Shown: piece after piece, positions 12,916 through 27,959 of the stretch
Layout: each line of letters begins with the position of its first letter
Numbering within the stretch: the stretch's first letter is position 1
Source of the DNA: Nannobrachium achirus
Taxonomy: Eukaryota; Chordata; Actinopteri; Myctophiformes; Myctophidae
DNA length: 64,000 bases
Assembly (NCBI GenBank): GCA_963921795.1
Contig: OY997649.1
Coordinates: 31,977,174 to 32,041,173, forward strand
Reading direction: 5' to 3'
The notes under the pieces: generated by a model
The model's input: only the letters and a program-made list of their open reading frames with translations
Databases searched by the model: none
Told to the model about the DNA's origin: nothing
Position numbers and translations under genes: made by a program

Positions 12916-13068
12916 TTCAACCTATCAGAGCCCTCCTCAGTTGTCATCCTCTAAGTCCTTATTGGATGCCCTGCTAATCACGCCAATTACCCAAGACCCA
13001 CCACCCCTACGCTTGAGGAAGAAGAAGCGTCGAAGTGTGAGTGCCCTTCACCTACCCAAGAACAAGAG
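12916..13068 (+). CDS. pdlim5: pdlim5 cassette exon 5 (51 codons, basic patch)
   Basis: Acceptor CGCTGGTCAG before 12,916. It reads S-S-T-Y-Q-S-P-P-Q-L-S-S-S-K-S-L-L-D-A-L-L and on through a basic patch L-R-K-K-K-R-R-S to L-P-K-N-K-R. The donor AAGAG|GTAGAC at 13,069 preserves phase 2 (153 nt). A much stronger-looking donor GTGAGT lies inside at 13,037, but using it would leave the wrong phase. If the intron is retained, the next codon after the final Arg is TAG, so the exon could also act as a terminal exon. The basic run could be a nuclear localisation signal. Confidence 0.65.
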
Positions 13069-13977
13069 GTAGACAGACAGAGCAGATCTGGGCAGAATTT
13101 ACTTATACATAATTATTCTCAATGGCTTGAGGTGTTCAGCTTAAAATGTTGTAAACGCAACATTTCTCCTATTGTCCAAGTGTAATTTTGCCTAGGTCTG
13201 CTGCACATAATGTAGCCTAATTACCACAATAGCGGGGCAGATAAATGCATTTTTGCACTAAAATACTTCAGAAGTGGAAAGAAACCTAAAACTTTTCACA
13301 AGTACTCCTTAGGGGTTGTTCCTATGATAAAACACATTAGACACTGAAAAATCAAAATGGCTGCCATGTTTCCAAGATGGCTGCCTCTGAACAGTACGCC
13401 AGCCAGTTAATGTCCGATTTTCATAATATTAGAGTTGTTTTGTAGGTTTTAAAACATCCTGAGTTCATTTATTACACTTTTAAAGCAGCCAGAATAACCT
13501 TTCTGACTTTTGGTTGGGGTCTTTCCTCACCTGGGACCCCCCAAACAGACCCCTGAGCCTATCTCAGTAATCGCATTGCTCCTGCTCCAGAGCAATGTTA
13601 AATTAGATCATAACTGAAGCATTAAAGTTGTTGTAACTGGGCTCTGAAAGCAAAAATGAGTAGTAGCAAATACCCAGGGGTCTTCCACAGGGGGTCCGGG
13701 ACCCCTAGGGGGTCCTCAGAGTTACTACAGGGGGCCTGCCGAATCTTGATGGGGAAGTTCTTTTCTTTTTTTTAACTGTTTTTATTTTCTCAGTATTATT
13801 TATTACATTTTTGTGTTAGACAGTTCACAGGTGTTACTGCAGGGATTGCAATAATTAAGGTATTGCAACTTCTCACTTTGGGCGCGCAGTCTAACATGTC
13901 CATTTATTGCGCTGCACTCACACTGACAACACAACACACACACACCTCTTTGTTATCGTCACCCCAAAACCCGCACC

Positions 13978-14303
13978 CTATCCTCTTAAAGAGCTCACGG
14001 TCAATTGTACCCAAAGAAATTCACTACTATACATGTCCTCCCTTGGCTCCCTAATAGTGTTGACAGTTTCCACTATAGCATTTGCAGGGAGGAGAGTGCA
14101 AGGCAGGTTATTGTTTGAGCAGCTGCACCGTCCCTTGTAACCTGCTTTGCAGCCACATTTGATGAGCTCAAGTACTGCCTTTGCAGCAGGGAGGGCAAGA
14201 AACCTGACTGGACATACCCTCCACTCTCTGAATTCCATCTATTTTTTTTTTCAATTGATGGAAGCTCAGGGCAATTTGTCAGGTATGACAAAGTAGGCAT
14301 CAT
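13978..14303 (-). pseudogene. Inverted partial copy of the Cys-rich ORF (left arm)
   Basis: On the - strand this encodes W-N-S-E-S-G-G-Y, F-L-A-L-P-A, A-K-A-V-L-E-L-I-K-C-G-C-K-A-G and G-R-C-S-C-S-N-N-N-L-P-C-T, matching the C-terminal part of the + strand frame at 14,547-15,101. It is the left-arm image of the fold-back element and no separate gene. Confidence 0.6.
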
Positions 14304-14546
14304 AATAGGATACCTTCATCAAGGGACATGATTTTGAGGAAGTGCAAACACATGAAGAGGCTGATACCCCGATTCCTTATCAAGTCCTTGCCTCCGGTAC
14401 AAAAAAAGGAAATTTAAATATTCAAGTGAGTTCAAGTTATTGGATGTTACAAATGTCAAGGGTTCCTTTGCGTACATAGTTTTTCAGGTGCTGACTGGGG
14501 ATGAACATTTGTTGGAATCACCAAAAAGACATGGGTCAATGCCTAC

Positions 14547-15104
14547 TTGATGATGATGATGATGACCAAGCCATTAACCGCTTCAAGGACCTTGGCAAGG
14601 TCATTGGCCATTCCTCCTGAGCTTATAAATGGTGAGCTTCCATCAACATTGCAGTCGGAACATTTTGCATGCCATGTTTACAGTTCAAAAGGTCCAACAA
14701 CCCTGGGATTACTCAGATGGGAACTATTTCTGTCAAAGAACTTGGAGGGTGAGATGCTACATCCAACTCGTGCTGCACTGCTACCACATTACCTCCGCGC
14801 CAACTCTGTCACAATGCAGGATAAATCATACCTGACCATACCATACCCTGTGCTTCCACCAATCGAAGAAAATAGATGGAATTCAGAGAGTGGAGGGTAT
14901 ATTCCAGTCAGGTTTCTTGCTCTCCCTGCTCCAAAGGCAGTACTTGAGCTCATCAAATGTGTCTGCAAAGCAGGTTGTAAGGGACGGTGCAGCTGCTTAA
15001 ATAACCTGCCTTTCACTCTATGCTATGGTGGAGACTGTGTCAACACTATTAGGTTGGACATTGAAGATGATGATGATGAAGACGAATATATCCTGCATGT
15101 CTGA
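14547..15104 (+). pseudogene. Fragment of an element-borne Cys-rich (CXC-like) protein
   Basis: An open frame of 185 codons in the fold-back element. Recognisable segments are L-H-P-T-R-A-A-L-L-P-H, L-P-P-I-E-E-N-R-W, R-F-L-A-L-P-A-P-K-A-V-L-E-L-I-K-C-V-C-K-A-G-C-K-G-R-C-S-C, then an acidic end. The C-x-C-x3-C-x3-C-x-C cluster resembles short CXC domains in uncharacterised, transposon-associated proteins that recur in fish and cnidarian genomes; this is from memory and unsearched. The beginning is a GATGATG run, so the N-terminus is not native. It is a fragment with no sign of host function. Confidence 0.5.
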
Positions 15105-15189
15105 AATTACTGTATTGTAGTGAATCTCTTTGGGCGTAATTGACCATGGGCTCTAATAAGGTGAGGGTTTTGGGGTGACAATAACAAAG

Positions 15190-15296
<107 letters not shown>

Positions 15297-16318
15297 AGTG
15301 TGAGTGCAGTGCAATAAATACTGAGAATACTAATAAACCATCAAAGTACAATACATAAAACTAGGATACATAAAAACATTCGAAGTTTCAAAAAAAAAAA
15401 TAGATTTGGCAGGCCCCCTGTAGTAGCTCTGAGGATCCCCCCAGGGGTCCCGGACCCCCCGTGGAAGACCTCTGTTATTTGCTACTAGTCATTTTTTATT
15501 TCAGAGCATATTTCAGATCTAATTTAACATTGTTCTGGAGCAGGAGCAGAGCGATTACTGAAATAGGCTCAGGGGTCTGTCTGGGGGGTCCCAGGTGAGG
15601 AAAGACCCCAACCAAAAGTCAGAAAGGTTATTCTGGCTGCTTTAAAAGTGTAATAAATGAACTCAGGATGTTTTAAAACCTACAAAACAACTTTAATATT
15701 ATGAAAATTCGATATTAACTGGCTGGCGTCCTGTAAAACATATCCGAAAAGGCGGCCATCTTTAAAACTGGCAGCCATTTTGAAAATTAAGTGTCTAATG
15801 TGATTTTTCTAAAGAATGACCCAAGAGGTACACTCTAAAATTTTGGTGCTTCTTTCCAGAACTGAAGTATCGTTCTCCTTAACTGCGCCGCTACAACACT
15901 GAATTGTGAGCTGTATGCATTTGAGCACAGTGGCACTTAACACCCAGCTAATCAACAATACGCATGGAGATGATAACTCTTGAATAACACAAAGGAATGG
16001 CTACTTGAAACAGAATGTTTGTTTGCGGTCCTAGCATTGGTTTAGGACTAACGAAGGATCCAACAATTAGGGATTGAGAATGAATTCCGATGGAAAATAA
16101 ATAGGCATTTGAAATAACTAAAAATCCCCCTAACCCCCCTGCCAATGCTCTGTTTATGTTGTACAGTACAAGTTCAACAACAACAAAGCTGTTCCATTCA
16201 CAGTATCACCAAAAGTATGATAAACATGTATCAGTAATGACAACACATGCCAGCTATGATGTGCTGTGGTCACTATAAGATAACTTTGGCAGCATATGGC
16301 AAAGGGTTCAAGTTGTAG

Positions 16319-16371
<53 letters not shown>

Positions 16372-16380
16372 GTGCGTGTG

Positions 16381-16440
<60 letters not shown>

Positions 16441-16445
16441 TACGC
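16319..16445. repeat. Compound (TG)n-(TGCG)n microsatellite
   Basis: TG dinucleotides pass into GTGC tetramers at about 16,380 and end with CGCGCG. Same architecture as at 7,037. Confidence 0.97.
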
Positions 16446-17001
16446 GCGCGAGTGCGCAAGTGCGTCCGTGCATGTGTGTAGTATGTGTGTGTAGCGTGTG
16501 TGTGCGTGAGAGAGAGAGAGTGGGGGGAGAACATGTGGGAGACGGTCTCTGTGTATGTACTGTATGGATGTCTTTATGTACAAATGTGTGTGGGAATGTA
16601 CCCACACGAGTGCTATAGTTTATGAGATTTGAATTTGATCCAAAGAATTTAATCCAATGCGTTATTATAGACCATCTGTTGTACAGGGGAGAGGATTCCT
16701 GGGCACTGCACTGCTATCGTAAGGGGCCATTTGTTCATTGTTCAAACCAGACCAACAAGTTTATGACTCCTATAATGCAAGTTTCTGTTTTAGCTACATG
16801 AGAGCTCGCTTTTACTGTACATGAACAGCTGTTGAGCACAATACATTCCACTTTCCATAGCTGACCATCCCTTAATGCTATCAAACAACAAGGTCACTGT
16901 TAAGCAAGGATATGTTTTCAAAAACACAAGTGATCAATGGAGTTGTATGTTTCTGTTGTAAGCCAACAGAAAGAGACAGCTATGGTGCATTCAGACTAAA
17001 C

Positions 17002-17411
17002 CAGGGGTCTTCAACAGGGGGTCCTCAGAGTTACTACAGGGGGTCCTCCAAATCTTCTAATCCTTTTTATATTAACAACGTGAACCCTAGTGTCCATATT
17101 CTGAGAACTGTAGCCAAAAATAGCAGGCGTTTTGAGCTTGTAGATCGGCTATTTTCGGTAAAGAGGTTTGGTGTAGAGGGAAAAAAGAGCAGACTAAGTA
17201 CACAGTGAAAGGTCAAGTTTAATGACGGCTCAAGTGGTTCAACATCTGAAAACACAAATTGACATGAATCCAAAATACAGCGATGATTGTGCTGTCAAAA
17301 GATGAAACTATATGGATTATGGAATCTACAGTATGAAAAGGTTGTGGGGGTCCCTGCTTCATCTCTCTCTCAACTAAGGGGTCCTTGGCCTGAAAACGTT
17401 GAAGACGCCTG
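17002..17411. mobile_element. hAT-like MITE ('CAGGGGTCTTCAAC' ends), perfect 8-bp TSD
   Basis: Flanked by identical GACTAAAC at 16,994-17,001 and 17,412-17,419. Ends are CAGGGGTCTTCAAC and GTTGAAGACGCCTG. Internal GGGGTCCTCAGAGTTACTAC and GAACCCTAGTGTCCATATTC are shared with the copy at 53,023-53,434. It carries a shortened palindromic core at about 17,122-17,160. Confidence 0.9.
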
Positions 17412-17499
17412 GACTAAACATACACACTGTTCTGGGAGGGAGCATCTTCCCCTCCCTCCCTTCAGTGTTCCGTCTCTCCTTCATTACCCATGTATTTAA

Positions 17500-17830
17500 C
17501 AAGGCCTGTATATGGCCCAGGAAGTCCAGATGGTCAGCGCTCTAACCAGATCCCATTGAATCAGGCCAGTCGAGATCTCCATTAATCAACCAATCACAGT
17601 CTAGGGGAATCCAATTACCCACCCGTCTAATTGGCCTGATTGGTGGAGAATATTAATGAGCTGTGCTGTAATTGGCTGTAATGAATGGTAGGCTGGGGAG
17701 CATCTTGTTTCCTGCTCTACTTGTCACCTGTTGTTAGCCCATTAGCGAAGCTAATGTGAACGAATATCGTTGGCTTGTTCGCCTGGCTAATGGCGATAGA
17801 TGGTGCAATGGTCAGTAATCTCCCAGAAAT
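17500..17830. promoter_or_regulatory. Possible conserved non-coding element in pdlim5 intron
   Basis: Unique sequence rich in homeodomain-like and CCAAT-like words: CCATTAATCAACCAATCACA, CTAATTGGCCTGATTGGTGG, ATTAATGAGC, GCTAATGTG. It has no repeat copies in the window and no open frame with splice sites. The call is inference from composition only. Confidence 0.25.
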
Positions 17831-18248
17831 AAATGGATCTCACAATGCAGGCATGACCCACTGCTTAATGTGAGGTTTAGCTTTTGATAAGCTAAAGCCT
17901 CGTTATCAACAACAAGCTATTTCACTAGCTTCTTTTCTTTGTTTCACAGTTGACCACAGTTGCATGCATCTTGACACTTGCAGTTTATTTAATTGCCTGC
18001 TTATTTTTTTCTCTTAATTCCTCAAGTTTGTATAAAACATAAAATACTTAATGTTCAGATGTTCAGGTTTTTTTTTTAATACACTATAGGCCTGCCTTTT
18101 CTATGAAATGACTGGTATTTTTAATTGGATAATCTTCCCGTTTTGTCCTCCCTTGTTTTGTTGAACGGGCTTCCAATTAAAACTGTAATGAGATCAGAGA
18201 CAGCCAGTTGTCTCCAAATCCTTTCTGGGTGTTACTGTAGGTAACTAC

Positions 18249-18573
18249 CAGGGGCGTCACAAGGGGGGGGAGTGGGACTGAGTTACTAGGGCCCAAGTTG
18301 GAGGGGCCTTAATTATTATATACCTCAGCTATTGAAAAATAGCAGATAGCCGCGCTGCGAGCTTGTAGATCTGCTATTTTTTAAATGTCGTGAAAATGTG
18401 CGCAAATCGTTTGAATCTATGTTTTTACGCGAACATTTGTAACTCAAATTTTTCTTCTGGGGGGTCCCTGGAACGAAATATTTTAGTCTAAATGGGTTAA
18501 AACCCCTCCCCCTATGAAGAACATTCATTTGGGGGCCCCACAGTGAATCCTTGTACCCAGTGCGACATCCCTG
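18249..18573. mobile_element. hAT-like MITE ('CAGGGGCGTCAC' ends)
   Basis: Left end CAGGGGCGTCACAAGG, right end GTGCGACATCCCTG. Flanks GTAACTAC and ACTACTAC agree at 5 of 8 positions. The core hairpin lies at about 18,340-18,388. Fragments of the same family lie at 9,430-9,600 and 12,380-12,553. Confidence 0.75.
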
Positions 18574-19547
18574 ACTACTACAGTATGTTCAATATGCACT
18601 GTTCCCTGCCAGACATATGGAGCACATATTGATGAGCCTGATAATGAGAATGAAGAGAAGCATTCTGGCTGTCTGGCAGTCTGTTTCCTATAGAGAGTAC
18701 TTAACTGGGGCCTGCACTGCCTATAGGCTTATTAGCTGGAATGGATGCAAACACAGCATTCCACTGGGGGCTTTTATCATAATGTCTGTCATAATAATCA
18801 TGATGTTGTTGCCCATCATTTAACTGCATGTGTATTAATTAGCTGCCCACATTTGACTAGATAATATTTACTTCTATCTGGTGCACCTTTTGTACTACAT
18901 ATTTGGTCTGTTGATTTATTTATATGTTTTACAAAATATATAGTTGTGGAGACACCTACAGTTTATTTTCAATGGTCAGTAACAGACTGGAAATAACTGA
19001 CACTGATCAGCACATCGAAGCCACCAATTTCTCTCCTGTTCTTTCCTCATTTTGTTCTGTCCTCATTTGTATCCTTTTGTTGTTTTCATCTCTGTATTAT
19101 ATCGTCTCCACACGCACATCAAAGAGTGTCTTGGCATCAGTCGGCATCAGGTGTGGAAGACCCTCTTCTCTCCTCCCCAGTCAATGCTGTTTATATCTTT
19201 AGGTAAAACAGAAGGAGAACACTCATCTCTCTACTCTCTTTCACTTTTCTTCCCCCTCCTTTCTTTTTTCCCCCCTTCTTACAAAACTGTGAGTTTTGTA
19301 AGAAGTGTTTTCCCCTTAAAAATAATGGCAGGTAAGTCTTCCTGCAACTTATGTAGTCTATAATATAGATACGCATGTTTTGCATATGAGGTGGCTGAGG
19401 TGTATAGAAGGGTTTCTTGTTTACAAATGTGACTTGTCATATACTGTACATGACCCAAAGGCAGCAGAGAAATAAATAATAATTGATAGATCAATTATGT
19501 GTCATGACAGTTGTATTTTATAAATTGCAATTAAGAAATTCAATCAT

Positions 19548-19745
19548 AGGCCCGGACTGATGGCGTAACGGTCCGGGCACCTAGGCTCTAAAGTAGCCTG
19601 ACAGCATATGTAATGCCTTGCCGTGGGTTCGAGTGCCATTCCCGACAACCTTTGCTGCGTGTCTCTCCCTGTCTCTGTTTCCTGTCCATCCTCACTTAAA
19701 ATCTATCAATAAAGGCAAAAAAGCCAAAAACAAATAAATAAAAAA
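19548..19745 (+). repeat. tRNA-derived SINE
   Basis: The head GCCCGGACTGATGGCGTAACGG resembles an A-box region and GTGGGTTCGAGTGCC a B-box. A body (GACAACCTTTGCTGCGTGTC, CTCCCTGTCTCTGTTTCCTGTCC) and an A-rich tail with AATAAAGGCAAAAAAGCC follow. A relative lies at 37,025-37,200, and the 3' half recurs at 49,100-49,170. Confidence 0.75.
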
Positions 19746-19749
19746 GGAA

Positions 19750-22830
<3,081 letters not shown>

Positions 22831-22835
22831 GTCAC

Positions 22836-23276
22836 TAGGGATGGCCACTAGGGATGGGACAATACGCGATATTATCGTTTATCGTGATGAAAAACACTCG
22901 CGATAATCGTATCGTGGATAATTAATTTATTGTGATATCGTCCTCCGTCATGCACATGGATCAATTCACTTTTTATTTGCTGAGCTGCATATCCGGTACC
23001 ACTTAAACCTATAATTGGTAAAAGGTACTTATAATATACATACATACATAACAGTCTTTTTTTCACTCTCAATCAAATGTCTTTGCCAAAAAATAGTCAA
23101 TCTACAAGCTCACAACGCGTCTCATTGCGACGCGTTGTGAGCTTGTAGATCGGCTATTTTTTGGAAAATGTTCCACCCCAGGATAATGGATTTTTATTAT
23201 CGCGATAATATCGTAAATCGCGATTTCTTTTGTCACAATAATCGTGATATGACATTTTCATATCGTCCCATCCCTA
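22836..23276. mobile_element. hAT-like MITE ('TAGGGATGGGAC' ends), perfect TSD
   Basis: Flanked by CTTGTCAC at 22,828-22,835 and 23,277-23,284. Terminal repeats are TAGGGATGG and CCATCCCTA. The left terminus is tandemly doubled (TAGGGATGGCCAC twice). The body is rich in CGATATTATCG palindromes. The shared core hairpin is very clear at about 23,090-23,163. Relatives are at 60,497-60,682 and 63,047-63,410. Confidence 0.92.
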
Positions 23277-24194
23277 CTTGTCACACTGGTAGACATGGTA
23301 TGGTGTTGTACTGCTGTGTGTTGTGCGCTCTTCTGTTTCTAGTTGAAGTTAACCAATTGATACCACGTGATAGCATCACATCACTTGTACTTTATGCCTG
23401 GGGTTGTTTCTCCTGCCTTACTCACCTCTTGCAGAACATGTGCAAAGAAAGACAAACATAGTGAAAAGAACATGGTCCAGCTCTGATGATGATGCTCTGA
23501 CTGGTCAGTCTGGTTTGTGTCTGCATATGGAAATGTACCATTTTATTCATTACACTGTCAGTGAAATCAATGTAGTCAATTAGTCTTAGTTCAGTTATAT
23601 ATTTGGCCAGGTATTCATTCATTGGTTCTGAAAGAGTGTGCTGTCGCTTATCCATCATTAAGCAGGTGTTCTGGAAACTGTTCTGGTGTAGAATTGGCAC
23701 CTCTCACCACTGAGAAAGAACTTTTTCGTGCCTGCCGTAGTAAAAGGTAGGAAGAGTGCTCCAGTGTTTTGGTTCTAGCTGAGCACTGTGTTATTTTTGC
23801 TCGTACCCTGTTGTCAGCAGGCAGGTGGTCTGCAGTCTGTCTTTATTTGACAGTAATGTGAAAGTTATTTTCTTTTCTTTTCTCTTTTTTTATTTTGCTG
23901 TAGAGGAGAGTTTGACAGTTTGACTACTTTTTAAAGTAACATTGGCATGGATTGCTACGGATCTATTGTGCTGGGGCTTGTTTCAGTGTCTATGCAAAAT
24001 AGCAAGAAAGGTCATGCACTCGCTCACGCACGTGAGTTTAGAGAGGGCGAGAGAGACAACTCTGATCTGAAAAGCACAAAACCACAGACAGAGAGTCTTT
24101 GACGTTTTAGTGTGAATGATTTGAGTTGCTGAGAAGGTTCTCATTCATGTCCATTTCACTCTGCTCTGTGTGTCCATCATGTGTTCCCATACAG

Positions 24195-24277
24195 CGAAGA
24201 GGGGGAGGAGCCTGCAATCAATAGCCATGAGTCTGCTGCTGTCAAGACCATGATCAAAGGACCTGCGAGCAACATGG
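24195..24277 (+). CDS. pdlim5: pdlim5 linker exon before the LIM region
   Basis: Acceptor CCCATACAG before 24,195 and donor GTAAGG at 24,278. The first C completes Asn (AAC, after skipping) or Ser (AGC, after a cassette). It then reads E-E-G-E-E-P-A-I-N-S-H-E-S-A-A-V-K-T-M-I and K-G-P-A-S-N-M, leaving G for the next exon (phase 1). The next exon opens with TT, making GTT (Val), so phases match. The residues are not strongly conserved with human, so the call rests on splice sites and phase on both sides. Confidence 0.85.
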
Positions 24278-24294
24278 GTAAGGTGTGCGTGTGC

Positions 24295-24383
24295 ATTTGC
24301 CTGCGTGCGTAGCATGTGTAATGTGTGCGCGTGTGTGTGCGCGTGTGTGTGTGTGTGTGTGTGTGCGTGTGTGTGTGTGTACA
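24295..24383. repeat. TG/TGCG microsatellite just after the exon
   Basis: Interrupted TG and TGCG run starting within 20 nt of the donor at 24,278. Confidence 0.85.
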
Positions 24384-24659
24384 CAATACAGTTGCATGTA
24401 CGCGTAGTACCTCTACTGCCCACCTGACAGCACCTTTACCAACACAGCAGAAGCACACTGCCTCTCTCCTAATGACACCGCATTCACCCCTTGAATAAAG
24501 CATTAGAAAACTGAACAAGTGTATCTCAAAACATAGCTTACCTGGACATGCCAACCTCTGTGTACATGCATACAGCTGCAACTATCCATCATTTGTATTT
24601 TTTTATTAATTAGATCACAATGCTGTTGTGATCTAATTAATATACTAGTTAAGACGCCT

Positions 24660-25170
24660 CAGGGCGACATGCGAGGTCGCGCCTAATTCTTGGCCATCTG
24701 GCTAGTGATGTATATTGGCCATATATACCAGTTACCCATATATTGAGATCCATGTACTGTATATAGTACATCCCTTTTATGCCCATACTGTACATGGAGA
24801 TCCCTGTATGAACCAGCTTCCTCCATATATGGGCATTCTCATATGAAGTCCTGTTAGATATGGGCTTAATATTGATGACATCAGGGATCTCCATATGGGC
24901 ATAAAAGCGATTCTGTTAGAGTGGTTCCCATGACATCACAACATACAATATATGTTATGCCCATACATGGAGATCCCTATCTGAACCAGCCACACAGATA
25001 TGGGCCATGTCTTGGCCATCTGGCCAGATATATATCGATGACATCAGGGATCTTCTTTTATGGGCATACAAGGGATTCTGGGGAATACCCATATATGGAC
25101 TTTTACATAGGTGATGTCACCTGTGATATCACCTGTGATGTCACAGTGATGTTTCAAGGGAACCAACCCA
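24660..25170. repeat. Dispersed 'CCATATATGG' repeat, intronic copy
   Basis: Repeated phrases GGCCATCTGGC, TACATGGAGATCCCT, TGGGCATAAAAG, GATGACATCAGGGATCT and CCATATATGG in both orientations. The same vocabulary fills 52,290-52,500 and 61,780-62,560. Two perfect CArG boxes (CC[A/T]6GG) lie at 24,823-24,832 and 25,089-25,098. The TGTGATATCACCTGTGATGT motif near 25,120 is palindromic. Confidence 0.7.
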
Positions 25171-25259
25171 TAGACTGTAAAAATGTGTACACACATGGCT
25201 TCACGTCTACACGCGGACAAGCTGTGACATTTCTCATGGTAAACTGCGACCTTCAATTA

Positions 25260-26179
25260 CTAGTAATATTACTTTTTAAACTATTAATTCGATTACTTCA
25301 ATTAATTGTTGCACTCTTATTCCTCTATGCTATGTTTAAATGTTCACATGAATGAATGGCATACATAAACTCGGGGCCAATGTATTAGTGGTTTAAACAA
25401 CTGGTCTCGTATGTAATCTGTGGAAGTGTACATTAGTGTACGTTTAATGAATGCTCAGCCGCCAAATCCAACAAAACGTATGTGTGTATGCCTGTATGTA
25501 ATTCACCTTACCATAGGCATGTTGCGGTATTTTGTCAGTGAATTAACAGGCGGAATATAACCAAGCTTGGGCACCAGAAAATGTTTTCTTAGTATAAGTC
25601 ATGGGGAATGTATGCGTACCCAGCATGTAGATTTTCCCCCAAATAGATTCTGAAAAATAAACTTTCATTTAGGAATTGAATAAAATCTTGTCTTATAGAT
25701 GTATTTTGATTGATTAATGTACTTCCTCCCTACAGTTTAAATGTGTTTTTTTCCCTCATACAGCAGTGTTTGCCTCCAAATCCTGGCAAAGTGTAAAACT
25801 GTGATTTACTGGCGTGGGACTTAATGTTGTTGCAGTCATTTAGTGAGAGGAAAGAAGCTAATTTTCCATGGACGAGCCGTGACATATGTTGTAAAATAGG
25901 TCATTACAGACGTATTTTTCATTCCTTTTCTTTTTCCTCCGTGGAAGCCCGTTCGACACGTGAGAAGGCCTCGCTCTGTCCACTGCTGTTAGTCACGCAC
26001 GTACAAGATCTACTCTGTGACCAAAATTACACTTACTGAAGGAACCCGACGTGACTTAGGAATATCTGTTTAAAGGCAGGGACCACAGCAATGGCTCTGT
26101 TTGCAAGTTTGATACTGAGCTCTGACTGTCTGGAGTGTTACTTTTGGATACATACATTAATTCATTCAAAAGAGAGTCG
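25260..26179. other. pdlim5 intron; nothing recognised
   Basis: AT-rich unique sequence with no splice-flanked open segment and no clear repeat ends. Confidence 0.4.
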
Positions 26180-26187
26180 CACCCAGG

Positions 26188-26712
26188 CAGTGTTGTTTTT
26201 GACAACAAATCTTGATTTAGTTTTAGTCATAGTCTTTTTAATAAAATGTCATTTAGTTTTAGTCATAATTTAGTCAACTGAAAGGTTTTAGCTTTAGTCA
26301 AAGTTTAGTCGACTAAAATATTTTAAGCGACTAAATCTACAGTTGATTTAGTCAACTGAAATGTATTTTGGCAGGCCCTGATGGCATCGTAATGACTGAT
26401 TTTACTCTTGGTTGTGTGCAGAAAATAGCAGATCTACAAGCTCACAGCAGCGACGCCTTGTGAGCTTGTAGATCGGCTATTTTCAGCACGCAACACCTGA
26501 GAGCAACCAAACATAAAATGACTCTCTTCTCCACTAGTCTCTTCCTAACGTTTTAGTGTAGTTTTTATTTTGTTGACGAAATTGTCAATTTAGTCTTAGT
26601 TTTAGTCATCACAGCTTAGTTTTTATTTCGTTTTTATTTAGTTTTCATCTGTTAAAAAAAGGCAGTCGACAAACATTTTTCGTCATAGTTTTAGTCGACA
26701 AAATCAACACTG
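26188..26712. mobile_element. hAT-like MITE ('CAGTGTTGTTTTTGACA' ends)
   Basis: Flanks CACCCAGG (26,180-26,187) and CAACCAGG (26,713-26,720) agree at 7 of 8 positions. Ends are CAGTGTTG and CAACACTG. The body repeats GATTTAGTTTTAGTCAT and its complement. The core hairpin is well preserved at about 26,413-26,483. Confidence 0.85.
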
Positions 26713-27639
26713 CAACCAGGCCTCTCTCATTTTCACCTGCTTTTAAATACATACCATTTTCGACCATTAGGCCGTCATCATTGTACGTGCCATTTTGCAG
26801 AGTAGACCTGTCTGAAGCCCAGAAACCTAATGACTCCATTGTCAAGAGGGGAATTAACCGATTTCCATGCAGAGACCTGGGTTAAATTCCAGGTGGTTAG
26901 ATAATATATTGATGAATAAAATGGTTGGTATATGAGAGAGAGGACTGTGTGTGACCATGTTTTGAACTAATTAAGGCACACAGCAGCATATTCAATTAGA
27001 ACAGTTCTGTGACCAACTCACTGTGAGTATGTCTATCCCTAGCCTCAGCCTAGACCTATAACAACCCCAACCCTCTCTCCTGATGCAACACAATTAGCTA
27101 CAGTTGTTAAGGCCCATTTATATGCTCGTTTCAGAACATTCAGAACACAAGTAGTATTACTCACATACCTCACTCTGACTTCCAAATGCAGTCATACCCA
27201 TTCCATCCACTAGAGAGCAGGATAGGGTAAGAAAACAAACAGGTATGGACCGTTGTCTTTGCAAATTCTGACAAATTCACCCCACCTGTTGTGGCACACC
27301 TGTTGCTGTGAAGTCACATTGGCGATGCAACATCATAGAGCTGTACTGTACATACAGTCCCTTCTACCCTCTTTCTTATTCGCTGTGTTCCCATACCGTT
27401 TGATGTGTCCGTCTTGTTGGGGATCACTACTGCCCCCACGGTTTCCTGTGGTATTGCACCTTGAGGATAGTGGATACGTACACTTCGCATCCGTAAAATG
27501 TTAGAAAACAGGCAGAAAGACATGAAATGAATACCTCCAGGGCGCATGCACACACAGCGAACAGCAGCGAGTAGACGGCCTGTTTGTTTGTACTTTGTTT
27601 TTAACGGTGTCGATCTGCACACTGAACGCTGCTCTGGGT

Positions 27640-27915
27640 AGGTCCAGGAGATAACCTATTCCTCATACGTGCACTTTATTGGTCTTTCCTGTAAGCAGAT
27701 GCACTTTCAAGGACAATGTGCACTTTATTGCATGGCACTTTAATGCATGCACTTTATGGTCAATGTGCACTTTATTTTTATTTTAAGGTATCTGTCCGCT
27801 ACATGTGTTCTGTATTTTGTTGTTTTTATTGTATTGTTTGATGTATTGTTGTCTATGCCGCTGCAACCCATTTGCCCTTCGGGGACACTAAATAAACGAA
27901 CCTTGAACCTTGTAG
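27640..27915 (+). mobile_element. LINE 3'-end fragment
   Basis: GCACTTTATTG and GTGCACTTTAT repeats, a TTTTATTGTATTG stretch and TTGCCCTTCGGGGACACTAAATAAACG, a form typical of fish non-LTR retrotransposon 3' tails. No coding part is attached. Confidence 0.5.
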
Positions 27916-27959
27916 TAAGGACAGATCTGTTGCATCCTTATCCATTGCTACATTTAACA

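Noticed and set aside
24921-25355. 144-codon open frame as a gene
   Set aside because: Its sequence is the CCATATATGG dispersed repeat; similar frames appear in the 62-kb copy.
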